64,000 nt of DNA from Bordetella ansorpii (GTDB lineage: Bacteria; Pseudomonadota; Gammaproteobacteria; Burkholderiales; Burkholderiaceae_B), in assembly GCF_900078315.1 (NCBI RefSeq), contig NZ_FKBS01000006.1, positions 218,865 to 282,864 on the forward strand, in the 5' to 3' direction. This document shows, piece by piece, positions 40,582 to 48,753 of the stretch. Each line of letters opens with the position of its first letter. Positions within the stretch are counted from its first letter, which is position 1. A program made the position numbers and the translations under genes. The notes under the pieces are model-generated. The model was given only the letters and a program-made list of their open reading frames with translations, made no database searches and was not told the origin of the DNA.

Positions 40582-42183
40582 TCAGGGCATCACGACGTTG
40601 CGCAGGTCGAGCACGTCGTCGGCGCGCTGGATGACCTGGATGTTGTCCTTCACGCCCCATGACATGGGCTGCTGGTGCAGCGGCAGGTAGCCGAAGTCCT
40701 TGCGCACGATCTCGAAGGCCTGCTTGATCATCTCGTTGCGCTTGGCCTGGTCGGTCTCGGTGCCGACCTTGGCGGTCAGCGCGTCGACTTCCTTGTTGCA
40801 GTAGCCGCCCAGGTTGAACTGGCCGCTGGCCGTCTTCGAATCGCGGCAGGCCGCCAGGTTCAGCAGCGCGTTGTGCGCGTCGGTGGAACTGGGCGTCCAG
40901 CCCAGCATGTACATGCTGGTCTCGTTGCCGGCCTGCAGCAGCACCTTGGCGAAGTACTTGGACTTGCTCTGCGCCAGCAGGTTGATCTTGATGCCCACGC
41001 GCGCCAGCATGCCCGCCACCGCCTGGCAGACCTTCTCGTCATTGACGTAGCGGTCATTGGGGCAGTCCAGCGTCACTGTGAAACCCTTGGGATAGCCGGC
41101 TTCGGCCAGCAGCTTCTTGGCGCGTTCGGGATCGGGCTTGTACGGCGCGCCGTACGAATCGGCGTAGCCGTTGATGGAGGTGGCCACCAGCGAGCCCAGC
41201 GGCTTGGCCGCGCCGCGCATGATCTTGGCGTTGATGGCGGCGGTGTCCACCGCCAGCACCACGGCCTCGCGCACTTTCGGATCCTTGAAGGGATTCTTGC
41301 CCTTCACGTCGGAGTACAGCAGTTCGTCGCGCGCCTGGTCCATGCCGATGAAGATGGCGCGCGCCTCGGGGGCGGTCAGCGGCTTCACCCCGGGGGCGTC
41401 CTCCAGGCGTTGCCAGTCCTGCACGGGCACGGGCTGCACGATGTCCATCTCGCCGGAAATGAGCGCGGCCACGCGCGTGGCTTCCTGCGCGATGGGCTGG
41501 AAGATGACTTCGTCGACGTTGGTCTTGACCTTCTTGTCCCAGTAGCCGGGGAAGCGCTTGAGCACCGTCTTCACATCGGGCTGGCGTTCGGTGACCATGA
41601 AGGGGCCGGTGCCGTTGGTGTGCAGGTTGGCGTAGTTGCCCTGCCCGCCTTTCACGTTGGTGGCTTCCGTGGCGTTGTTCTTTTCCGCCCACGACTTGCT
41701 CATGATGTACAGGAACGACCACTCGCGCGGCAGGATGGGGTTGGGGGTAGGCGTGATGACCTCGACCGTGTGGTCGTCGATCTTGCGCACCTCTTTGGCC
41801 TTGGCGCCGTAGCCCTTCATGTCCGAGCCCGGCGTCAGGCTGCGCTTCCACGAGAAGATGACGTCGTCGGCGGTGAACGGCGAGCCGTCGTGGAACTTCA
41901 CGCCCTGGCGCAGCTTGAAGATCCACTTGGTGGGCTCGGGATTCGTCCAGCTTTCGGCCAGCACGGGCACCAGTTTCAGGTTGCCGTCATAGCCGGCCAG
42001 CGTTTCGTAGATGTTGCCCTGGAAACCCAGCGTGAAGGTTTCGTTCAGCGCCATCGGGTCCAGCGACGTGGCGTCGCCTTGATAGGCCCAGCGCAGCGTG
42101 CGGGCGTCGACGCCCGATGCGAATGCCGTGGCCGCGAAGGCCAGGGCCAATGCCGAGATCTTTACTGCGGGTTTGATGCGCAT
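40582..42183 (-). CDS. ABC transporter substrate-binding protein (SBP_bac_5, DppA/GsiB type)
   Basis: This 533-residue periplasmic protein has a Sec signal (residues 1 to about 27, ending VDARTL after ASG) and then the family start LRWAYQGDATSLDPMALNETF. The signature region LRQGVKFHDGSPFTADDVIFSW is visible. It delivers peptides or related solutes to the permeases encoded next. ATG at 42183. The 185 bases upstream separate it from the end of the GTPase gene; I could not fix a promoter. Confidence 0.92.
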   Translation of the reverse strand: MRIKPAVKISALALAFAATAFASGVDARTLRWAYQGDATSLDPMALNETFTLGFQGNIYETLAGYDGNLKLVPVLAESWTNPEPTKWIFKLRQGVKFHDGSPFTADDVIFSWKRSLTPGSDMKGYGAKAKEVRKIDDHTVEVITPTPNPILPREWSFLYIMSKSWAEKNNATEATNVKGGQGNYANLHTNGTGPFMVTERQPDVKTVLKRFPGYWDKKVKTNVDEVIFQPIAQEATRVAALISGEMDIVQPVPVQDWQRLEDAPGVKPLTAPEARAIFIGMDQARDELLYSDVKGKNPFKDPKVREAVVLAVDTAAINAKIMRGAAKPLGSLVATSINGYADSYGAPYKPDPERAKKLLAEAGYPKGFTVTLDCPNDRYVNDEKVCQAVAGMLARVGIKINLLAQSKSKYFAKVLLQAGNETSMYMLGWTPSSTDAHNALLNLAACRDSKTASGQFNLGGYCNKEVDALTAKVGTETDQAKRNEMIKQAFEIVRKDFGYLPLHQQPMSWGVKDNIQVIQRADDVLDLRNVVMP

Positions 42184-42368
42184 AGCCCTAGTGCTCCGTA
42201 CGGTGCGCGCGTGTGGCGCGTCAGAACTGACAGGGCCCCGTTTCCCCGATCGCGTGCATCAGGACGGGGCATGGCTCATCCAGCAAATCCGGCGGCGCGG
42301 CCTATGCAGGCCGCACCGATGTACGTCGCATCTTACGTTTAAGCGTCAACCAATTTGGATTGGGGTTA

Positions 42369-43766
42369 TCACTCGGTTGGCGCGGACTGCGCCATGTCCT
42401 GCGCCAGGTGTTGGGCGAGTTCCGCCAGCTTCAGCTTGCGGCGTTCGTCGTCTTCGTGATGCGCGTTCAGCGCGGACCACGCGGGCCGGCTGCGCGCTTC
42501 CGCGATGGCGTCGGGCAAGGCCGCGCGACGCCAGGCTTCATCGGCCGGCTGATCCAAGTGCACCGGTTCGCGCGCGGCATGGCCACGGCGTTCCAGCGCC
42601 TGGATCAACTGCCGTTGCCGCAGTGCCAGCAGGCGCAGCACGGCGTCGTCGACGCTGAGTTCGCGATGGCCGCGCAACCGGTCGGCCATGCGCTGGCCCA
42701 ACTGGCCGACGCCTTGCCACAGGCCGCCGGCGGCCGCGCCCAGCAGCATGCCCGCGCCCAGGCTCAGGCCGCCCACCGCCAGGTCCACCGCCGCGCCAGC
42801 CATGGCGCCCGCGGCGGCGCCCACGCCCAGCCGCACCCCCATGTCCTTGACGGCCTGGGGATGGAAGAGATCCATGCGCCAGCGTTCACCGGATAGCGGC
42901 AGCGTGTCGGCGGCGTAGTCGCCGGAACGGAAGTTGTACAGCGCCAGCAGCGCCTGCGAGGCGGCCTGTTCGCGCAGGCGCACCTGTTCGCGCAAGGTGT
43001 CCGTGGCGGCGGCCACGGCATCGGGGTCGTCGGCGACCGTCAGCCGCAAGGCGGCGGCGTCGATCAGCAGGTCGGCCGACACGCGGCAGGCATCCATGCG
43101 GCGCTGCCTGCGCTGTTGCGACAGGGTCTCGGCGATGCGTTCGAGCAGATCCGCATGCTGGTGCAGCAGCATGGCCAGGCGGCCATACAGGCGCGCTTCG
43201 CCATCCAGGGGCGGCGCCACCGTGTCGAACTCCAGCACGGCATGCAGGCCCAGCCGCGACATGGCATCGCGCCAGCCTTGGGCGCGGTGCGCGGGCGCCT
43301 GCACGAAGTTCAGCACGGGCAGCAGCGGCCTGCCGCAGGCTGCCAGCAGGGCCAGTTCGTCGCGATGCTTGCCCAGCACGGGATCGCGCGCGTCGATGAC
43401 GTACAGCGCCGCGTCGCAGTCCAGCAGCTTGGCCAGCACGCGCGCCTCTTGCTCGAAGCGGCCTTTGGCTTCGGGGGAATCCAGGAAGCGGTGCACGCGG
43501 GCCGGGCCGTCCCGCCGCTGGCCGGGTTCGTCCAGGCGCTCCAGGTATTCCAGCAGCGCGATGCTGTCTTCCATGCCGGGGGTGTCGTACCACTCGACCG
43601 TGGCGTTCTCGCCCGCGGCCAGGCGCACGCCCTCGACGTGGCGCGTGGTGCCCGGCGCATCGGCCACCTGCCCGAACGCGGGGTCGCGTGTCAGCGTGCG
43701 CAGCAGCGAGGTCTTGCCGGTGTTGGTGTGGCCCACCACCGCGATCTTCAATTGCGCCTCAGCCAT
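42369..43766 (-). CDS. Era-like GTPase with DUF3482 domain
   Basis: This 465-residue protein has an N-terminal small GTPase domain (G1 GHTNTGKTS at 12-20, G3 DTPG, and NFVQAP in the G4 position) and a C-terminal DUF3482 with a Gly/Ala-rich hairpin-like membrane segment (about 325-375). Family knowledge: DUF3482 GTPases are usually encoded directly beside a DUF2868 membrane protein. Here the DUF2868 gene lies about 5 kb away (48754-50214). Cell role unknown; membrane association is likely. Divergent from the OmpW-like gene. Confidence 0.85.
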   Translation of the reverse strand: MAEAQLKIAVVGHTNTGKTSLLRTLTRDPAFGQVADAPGTTRHVEGVRLAAGENATVEWYDTPGMEDSIALLEYLERLDEPGQRRDGPARVHRFLDSPEAKGRFEQEARVLAKLLDCDAALYVIDARDPVLGKHRDELALLAACGRPLLPVLNFVQAPAHRAQGWRDAMSRLGLHAVLEFDTVAPPLDGEARLYGRLAMLLHQHADLLERIAETLSQQRRQRRMDACRVSADLLIDAAALRLTVADDPDAVAAATDTLREQVRLREQAASQALLALYNFRSGDYAADTLPLSGERWRMDLFHPQAVKDMGVRLGVGAAAGAMAGAAVDLAVGGLSLGAGMLLGAAAGGLWQGVGQLGQRMADRLRGHRELSVDDAVLRLLALRQRQLIQALERRGHAAREPVHLDQPADEAWRRAALPDAIAEARSRPAWSALNAHHEDDERRKLKLAELAQHLAQDMAQSAPTE

Positions 43767-43876
43767 GAAAGATGTCCAGGGGCGCGCGCCGGCCGCGCGC
43801 GGAAAACTTGATCTGCCGCAAGGCGCCGCACGGGCGCCGGTGGAATGATGGCTGCATCCTCAACGAGAGCGTAGTC

Positions 43877-44488
43877 ATGAACATGAAGAACATCAGAATA
43901 GCCTGCGTTGCCGCCCTGTTGGCCCTGGGCTGCGGCAATACCCTGGCCGCCGAGGGCGACATCCTGGTCCGCCTGCGCGCCCTGCACGTGGCGCCGGACG
44001 TGTCGACGAACAATACCCTGTCGGCGCTGGATGCCGGCGTCAAGCAATCGACCGTGCCCGAGCTGGACCTGACCTACATGTTCACGGACCACATCGGCGC
44101 CGAACTGATCCTGGGCGTCACGCGCAACCGCGTGACGTCCAACGCCGGCAGCCTGGGCAAGGTCAGCCTGCTGCCGCCCACGCTGACGCTGCAGTATCAC
44201 TTCAATCCCGCCGGCCAGTTCCGTCCCTACGTGGGCGCGGGCATCAACTACACGCGCTTCTACGACAACAGCCTGTCCGCGGGCGGCCAGCGCGTGCGCA
44301 TCGACCGCGACAGCTTCGGTCCCGCGCTGCAGCTGGGCATGGACATCGGCCTGGACGACGACTGGTTCATGAACGTGGACGTGAAGAAGCTGTGGATCCG
44401 TACCGACGCCTCGCTGGCCGGTGCGTCGCTCGGCACGCTGAAGATCGACCCGTGGCTGGTCGGCGTGGGCATCGGCCGACGCTTCTGA
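43877..44488 (+). CDS. ompW: OmpW-family outer membrane protein
   Basis: This 203-residue protein has a signal peptide (to about residue 26, NTLAA) followed by EGDILVRLRALHVAPD, the OmpW family start. It should form an eight-stranded barrel ending in a terminal Phe (VGVGIGRRF), as outer-membrane proteins do. OmpW channels are linked to hydrophobic compounds and stress. It lies 12 bases before a fatty acid desaturase gene, probably cotranscribed. Confidence 0.9.
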   Translation: MNMKNIRIACVAALLALGCGNTLAAEGDILVRLRALHVAPDVSTNNTLSALDAGVKQSTVPELDLTYMFTDHIGAELILGVTRNRVTSNAGSLGKVSLLPPTLTLQYHFNPAGQFRPYVGAGINYTRFYDNSLSAGGQRVRIDRDSFGPALQLGMDIGLDDDWFMNVDVKKLWIRTDASLAGASLGTLKIDPWLVGVGIGRRF

Positions 44489-44500
44489 GGTCGATCCGTC

Positions 44501-45565
44501 ATGACGCATTCCCGCGATCCGATTCCGCCAGACGCCCCGCTGCCGCACCGCAAGGTGCTGCGCGACTGGCTGGCGCCACTGGTGACGCGCACCTACGTGT
44601 ATCCCGTGCTGTTGCTGATGCTCGACTATGCGATGCTGGCAGCCGCTTTGGCCGGCGTCGTGCTGGCCGGCAGCGTGGTGGTGAAGTTTCTCTGCGGGTT
44701 TGCCGCGGGCCTGATCATCGGCCGCCTGTTCATCATCGCCCATGATGCCTGCCACCAGAGCCTGACGCCGTCGCGCCGCCTGAACCGCTGGGTGGGCCGC
44801 ATCGCCTTCCTGCCGTCGCTCACGCCGTACAGCCTGTGGGAAGTGGGCCACAACGTGGTGCACCACGGCTATACCAACCTGAAGGGGTTCGACTTCGTCT
44901 GGGCGCCGCTGACGCAGGCCGAGTTCGGCGCATTGTCGCGGCCGCGCCAGTGGATGGAGCGCATCTACCGCAGCGGGTGGGCGCCGGGGCTGTACTACGG
45001 CATCGAGATCTGGTGGCGTCGGCTGTTCTTTCCCAGCCGCGCCTCGATGCCCACGCGGCGTCCGGTGTTCCTGCGCGATTGCCTGCTGGTGGCGGCGTTC
45101 GGCGCGCTCGTGATCGGCCTGGTGTGCGGGGCGGCGGTGGCGACGGACCAGTCCGTCCTGCTGATGCTGGCCCTGGCCGTGGCGCTGCCCTTCTTCGTGT
45201 GGTGCTCGCTGGTGGGCTTCGTGCTGTATGCCCATCACACGCACGTGCGCGTGGGCTGGTATGACGATCGCACGGAATGGGGGCAGTCGCAGCCCTTCGT
45301 CTCGACCACCGTGCACCTGACGTTCCCGTGGCGTTTCGGCGCCATGCTGCACCACATCATGGAACACACCGCGCATCACGTGGACATGAGCATTCCGCTG
45401 TACCGCCTGGACACGGCACAGCGCACGCTGGAGCACATGCTGCCGGAACGCATCGTCATCCAGCCCTTCTCGCTGCGCTGGTATCTGGACACCGCCCGGC
45501 GCTGCAAGTTGTACGACCTTCGTACTCATCAATGGACCGACTTCCATGGCATTCCCACTACCTGA
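44501..45565 (+). CDS. Membrane fatty acid desaturase family protein
   Basis: This 354-residue protein has the three His boxes of the desaturase/hydroxylase family: HDACH (81-85), HNVVHH (117-122) and [10 protein letters not shown] in the last quarter, with four hydrophobic segments. It is a di-iron oxygen-dependent desaturase or hydroxylase; the acyl substrate is unknown. Its 3' end overlaps hemF by 20 bases, implying coupled translation. Together with OmpW, the cluster combines envelope lipid and haem functions that both use oxygen. Confidence 0.88.
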   Translation: MTHSRDPIPPDAPLPHRKVLRDWLAPLVTRTYVYPVLLLMLDYAMLAAALAGVVLAGSVVVKFLCGFAAGLIIGRLFIIAHDACHQSLTPSRRLNRWVGRIAFLPSLTPYSLWEVGHNVVHHGYTNLKGFDFVWAPLTQAEFGALSRPRQWMERIYRSGWAPGLYYGIEIWWRRLFFPSRASMPTRRPVFLRDCLLVAAFGALVIGLVCGAAVATDQSVLLMLALAVALPFFVWCSLVGFVLYAHHTHVRVGWYDDRTEWGQSQPFVSTTVHLTFPWRFGAMLHHIMEHTAHHVDMSIPLYRLDTAQRTLEHMLPERIVIQPFSLRWYLDTARRCKLYDLRTHQWTDFHGIPTT

Positions 45566-46547
45566 ACAGGCTTACCACGCGGCGAGCCGGCGCATCACGC
45601 CCTTCACCAGCGCCGCGGACGAGACGATCGACGTGCTGGCCGTGCGCGGCTATCTGGTCGACCTGCAGCAACGCATCGTCGCCGCGCTGTCCGAATTCGA
45701 CGGCGAGCGTTTCGAGGTCGACGAATGGGCCCGCCCGGCGGGCGAGGCCCTGCGTGGCCAGGGCCGCTCGTGTGTGATCGAGAACGGCCAGTTCTTCGAG
45801 CGCGGCGGCGTGAATTTCTCGCACGTGCATGGCGATGCGCTGCCGCCCTCGGCCAGCGCGGGCCGTTCGCACCTGGCCGGCCGCGCCTTCGAGGCCATGG
45901 GCGTGTCGCTGGTGCTGCATCCGCGCAATCCGTACTGCCCGACGGTGCACATGAACGTGCGGCTGTTCTGCGCGCAGGCCAAGGGCCATCCTCCCGTCTG
46001 GTGGTTCGGCGGCGGCATGGACCTGACGCCGCACTATGGTTTCGAGGACGATGCGCGGCATTTCCACCGCGCCTGCCGCGATGCCTTGCTGCCGTACGGC
46101 GCGGATCTCTACCGCAGCTTCAAGCTGTGGTGCGACGACTATTTCTATCTGCCCCATCGCGGCGAACCGCGCGGCGTCGGCGGCATCTTCTTCGACGACT
46201 TCTGCGAACTGGGTTTCGACGACGATTTCGCCATGCTGCGCAGCGTGGGCGATGCGTTCCTGGGCGCCTACCTGCCCATCGCCAAGCTGCGCCGCGACAC
46301 GCCGTATGGCCAGCGCGAACGCGATTTCCAGGCCTACCGGCGCGGCCGGTACGTCGAGTTCAACCTGGTGCTGGACCGCGGCACGCTGTTCGGCCTGCAA
46401 AGCGGCGGGCGCACCGAGTCGATCCTGATGTCGATGCCGCCCACCGCCGCGTGGCGCTATGCGTGGCAGCCCGAGCCGGGCTCGGCCGAGGCGCGCCTGT
46501 ACGCCGACTTCCTGGTGCGGCGCGATTGGCTGGTGGGCGGGCGCTGA
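45546..46547 (+). CDS. hemF: Oxygen-dependent coproporphyrinogen III oxidase
   Basis: This 333-residue enzyme converts coproporphyrinogen III to protoporphyrinogen IX with O2. Motifs include [54 protein letters not shown] and [19 protein letters not shown]. It is about 30 residues longer than E. coli HemF, mainly at the N-terminus. The start at 45546 lies inside the desaturase gene. An FNR-type regulator is encoded 0.9 kb downstream. Confidence 0.96.
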   Translation: MAFPLPEQAYHAASRRITPFTSAADETIDVLAVRGYLVDLQQRIVAALSEFDGERFEVDEWARPAGEALRGQGRSCVIENGQFFERGGVNFSHVHGDALPPSASAGRSHLAGRAFEAMGVSLVLHPRNPYCPTVHMNVRLFCAQAKGHPPVWWFGGGMDLTPHYGFEDDARHFHRACRDALLPYGADLYRSFKLWCDDYFYLPHRGEPRGVGGIFFDDFCELGFDDDFAMLRSVGDAFLGAYLPIAKLRRDTPYGQRERDFQAYRRGRYVEFNLVLDRGTLFGLQSGGRTESILMSMPPTAAWRYAWQPEPGSAEARLYADFLVRRDWLVGGR

Positions 46548-46557
46548 GCGCGCGGGT

Positions 46558-47343
46558 TCAGGGCCTGGTGATCGGATCCAGTCCGGTCTTCTTCACCGTG
46601 TCCTGGGCCTGCCTGGATGACAGGAAGGCCAGCAGCGCCGCGGCCTCCTTCGGATGCTTCGATGCGCTGGGCACGCCGCCCGCGAAACGCGTGACCGACT
46701 GCACGGCATCGGGCACCGTGCCCACGAAGGTCACGCCCGGCACGGGCAGCAGCTCGGCCACCTGCTGGAAACCGACTTCGTATTTGCCTTCGGCCACCTG
46801 CGAGGCCACCGGAACGCGCTGCACCCTGTGGGCCTTGCCCTTCACCTGGTCCTCGATGCCGAGCTTCTTGAACATCTCTTTCTCGATGTACACGCCGCTG
46901 GCGCTGTCGGAATAGGCGATGGAGCTGGCCGCCAGCAGTGTCTTCTTCAGGCCGTCGGTCGTGGCGATGTCCGGCTTGGGTTGCCCCTGCCTGACCACCA
47001 TGCCGATGCGCGAATCGGCCAGTTCGACGCGCGTATCGGCGCCCACCTGGCCCTTCTTCACCAGATCGTCCAGCGCATAGCCGACCATGATCACCACGTC
47101 GGCCGGCTCGTTGCGGGCCAGGCGGTTGGGAATGGCCTGCGGGGTGGTGCCCATGGAGGGGCCGTGTTCGGTGACCAGCGTGTTGCCGGTGGCCTGGGTG
47201 AATTCCTTGCCCAGCGCTTCGTACGCGGCGGAAAAGCCGCCCGAGATCAGCACATGCAGTTCCGCCGCCTGGACGGGGGTATGGGCAAGCGACGCGGCCA
47301 GCAGCGAGCCGGCCACGGAAAACGCGCGCAGATAATTCTTCAT
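46558..47343 (-). CDS. ModA-like extracellular solute-binding protein
   Basis: This 261-residue periplasmic protein has a signal peptide (ending PVQAAE) and the molybdate-binding-like pattern LHVLISGGFSAAYEAL and SMGTTPQAIPNRLARNEPADVVIM. No modB/modC genes are nearby, so it is an orphan. Such single ModA-like proteins are common in this family of bacteria and may bind other anions. Convergent with hemF. Confidence 0.83.
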   Translation of the reverse strand: MKNYLRAFSVAGSLLAASLAHTPVQAAELHVLISGGFSAAYEALGKEFTQATGNTLVTEHGPSMGTTPQAIPNRLARNEPADVVIMVGYALDDLVKKGQVGADTRVELADSRIGMVVRQGQPKPDIATTDGLKKTLLAASSIAYSDSASGVYIEKEMFKKLGIEDQVKGKAHRVQRVPVASQVAEGKYEVGFQQVAELLPVPGVTFVGTVPDAVQSVTRFAGGVPSASKHPKEAAALLAFLSSRQAQDTVKKTGLDPITRP

Positions 47344-47468
47344 GTCTCCTCCAGAGTGCGGGAAGCCTTGGGCCGGCGCAGGATGGCTGCGCCGGGCTTC
47401 TCCGTGCTCTAGAGTACGCCGCTTGCGGCGTCGGGACCTGACCGCTTCGTTAACGCGGCGTCACGCGC

Positions 47469-48203
47469 TCAGACGCGCTGCAGGCGGTCCGCGTCGAGGA
47501 TGCGGATCAGCTTGCCGCGCACCTCGATCAGCTTCTCGTCCTGGAAGCGCGACAGCATGCGGCTGACGGTTTCCAGCTTCATGCCGAGGTAACTGCCGAT
47601 CTCTTCGCGCGACATGCGCAGCTTGAATTCCATGTCGGCATGGCGCAGCGCGCGCAGCCGTTGCGACAGGTTGAGCAGGAAGGCCGACACGCGTTCCTCG
47701 GCGCGCATGCTGCCCAGCAGCGCCATCAACTGCGAGGCGCGCACGATTTCGCCGCTCATCAGGCGGTGCAGGTGGCGCTGCATGGCGCGCATCTCGCCGC
47801 ACAGGCGCTCCAGGCGGCCGTAGGGGATGATGCACAGCATGCCGTCTTCCAGCGCCACGGCGTCGGCGGTGTGCTCGCTGGCGTGGATGCCGTCCAGGCC
47901 CAGCGGCTCGCCCGCGATGTGAAAGCCCGTGATCTGTTCGCGGCCATCGCGCAGCGTGACCACCGTCTTGAAGGCGCCGGCCTTGATCGCGTACAGGTTG
48001 CGGAAGGCATCGCCCTGGCGGTACAGCGTTTCGCCGCGCGTGACCTTGCGCGAAGCGCACACCAGCGCGTCCAGGCGTTCGAAGTCCGCCGGCGTCAGGT
48101 CATCGGGCATGCAGACGTCGCGCAGCGCGCAATTCGAGCACGCAACGGGATCGGTCGACCGCGGGGCGGCGCCGGGGCAAGAAGAGAGGGCGATGGGAAG
48201 CAT
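47469..48203 (-). CDS. fnr: FNR-type oxygen-sensing regulator
   Basis: This 244-residue CRP/FNR protein carries the four Fe-S ligands expected of FNR: C22-x2-C25-x5-C31 and C124 (GMLCIIPY). The C-terminal HTH has the FNR recognition helix with E-xx-S-R (LETVSRML). It should hold a [4Fe-4S] cluster and switch genes at low oxygen. The N-terminus is extended by about 10 residues. A 25-bp palindrome lies 37 bases upstream. hemF, an oxygen-dependent step, is close by. Confidence 0.93.
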   Translation of the reverse strand: MLPIALSSCPGAAPRSTDPVACSNCALRDVCMPDDLTPADFERLDALVCASRKVTRGETLYRQGDAFRNLYAIKAGAFKTVVTLRDGREQITGFHIAGEPLGLDGIHASEHTADAVALEDGMLCIIPYGRLERLCGEMRAMQRHLHRLMSGEIVRASQLMALLGSMRAEERVSAFLLNLSQRLRALRHADMEFKLRMSREEIGSYLGMKLETVSRMLSRFQDEKLIEVRGKLIRILDADRLQRV

Positions 48204-48239
48204 GGCGAAAGCCTGGATGGGCGCTGAGTCGTCACCATC

Positions 48240-48264
48240 ATACCCCTATTTAAAGTAGGGGTAT
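48240..48264. promoter_or_regulatory. 25-bp palindrome upstream of fnr
   Basis: ATACCCCTA-N7-TAGGGGTAT, 9-bp perfect arms. Each arm contains TACCCCT, which fits the NarL heptamer TACYYMT, though the spacing (9 between heptamers) is not the usual 2. The GC/AT pattern also resembles CsoR/FrmR-family operators. A TTGAT half-site of an FNR box overlaps its edge (48265 onward). Confidence 0.45.
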
Positions 48265-48296
48265 TTGATCCAACGCAAGGTTTGGTGATGTCGTAC

Positions 48297-48467
48297 TCAA
48301 GACTGTTGTTTTTCCTGCTCGTCGACCAGGCGGCGCTCGTGCCGGGATCGCTCCAGGCGGCGAGCGTTGATGAGAAATGCGCCGACGCTACCCTTGCGGA
48401 TGGCGACGCCGTCGCGTTCGACGTGGCTGGCGTGATCGAGGGAGGATGTCTTCGGCGCGCATGATGG
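48297..48467 (-). pseudogene. Small conserved-looking frame without start codon (possible frameshift)
   Basis: A frame of 56 codons ending at 48297 encodes HVERDGVAIRKGSVGAFL followed by a charged tail; it reads like a genuine small protein. No ATG/GTG/TTG opens this frame before the TAA at 48495-48497. A well-placed ATG at 48462 (AGGG upstream) is in another frame (MRAEDILP), so a frameshift near 48440 may have broken the gene. It lies just upstream of fnr on the same strand. Family not identified. Confidence 0.35.
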
Positions 48468-48543
48468 ACCCTGTGGATAAGTGACAACGCCACTTTAGGC
48501 GAATCTGTTTGGCTTGGGTGCGCTATAAAAGTCATTCAATAGC

Positions 48544-48720
48544 TTGAATACGCCAGTCATACACGTTCCTCCCATTACTCCCGAGCAGGTTTCGGCCACC
48601 GGTGGCCCCTTCATCGTGGCCGGCCTGGCCCCACGCACCCTGACGCGGCGGTTCGTCAGCGAGACCGGCTTCAGTTTCACGGCATGGCGCCATGCGGGCG
48701 CGACGCTCGCCGGTCCTGGC
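48544..48720 (+). pseudogene. AraC-family regulator remnant
   Basis: The plus strand encodes RTLTRRFVSETGFSFTAWR, the unmistakable second-HTH helix region of cupin-type AraC regulators, preceded by a short VIHVPPI segment like the linker of the same proteins. Everything between and after is missing or out of frame. This is a multiply deleted relic, not a working gene. Confidence 0.6.
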
Positions 48721-48753
48721 CACGGGATTGCGCCCCTGACTTCCAGGCCGTCG

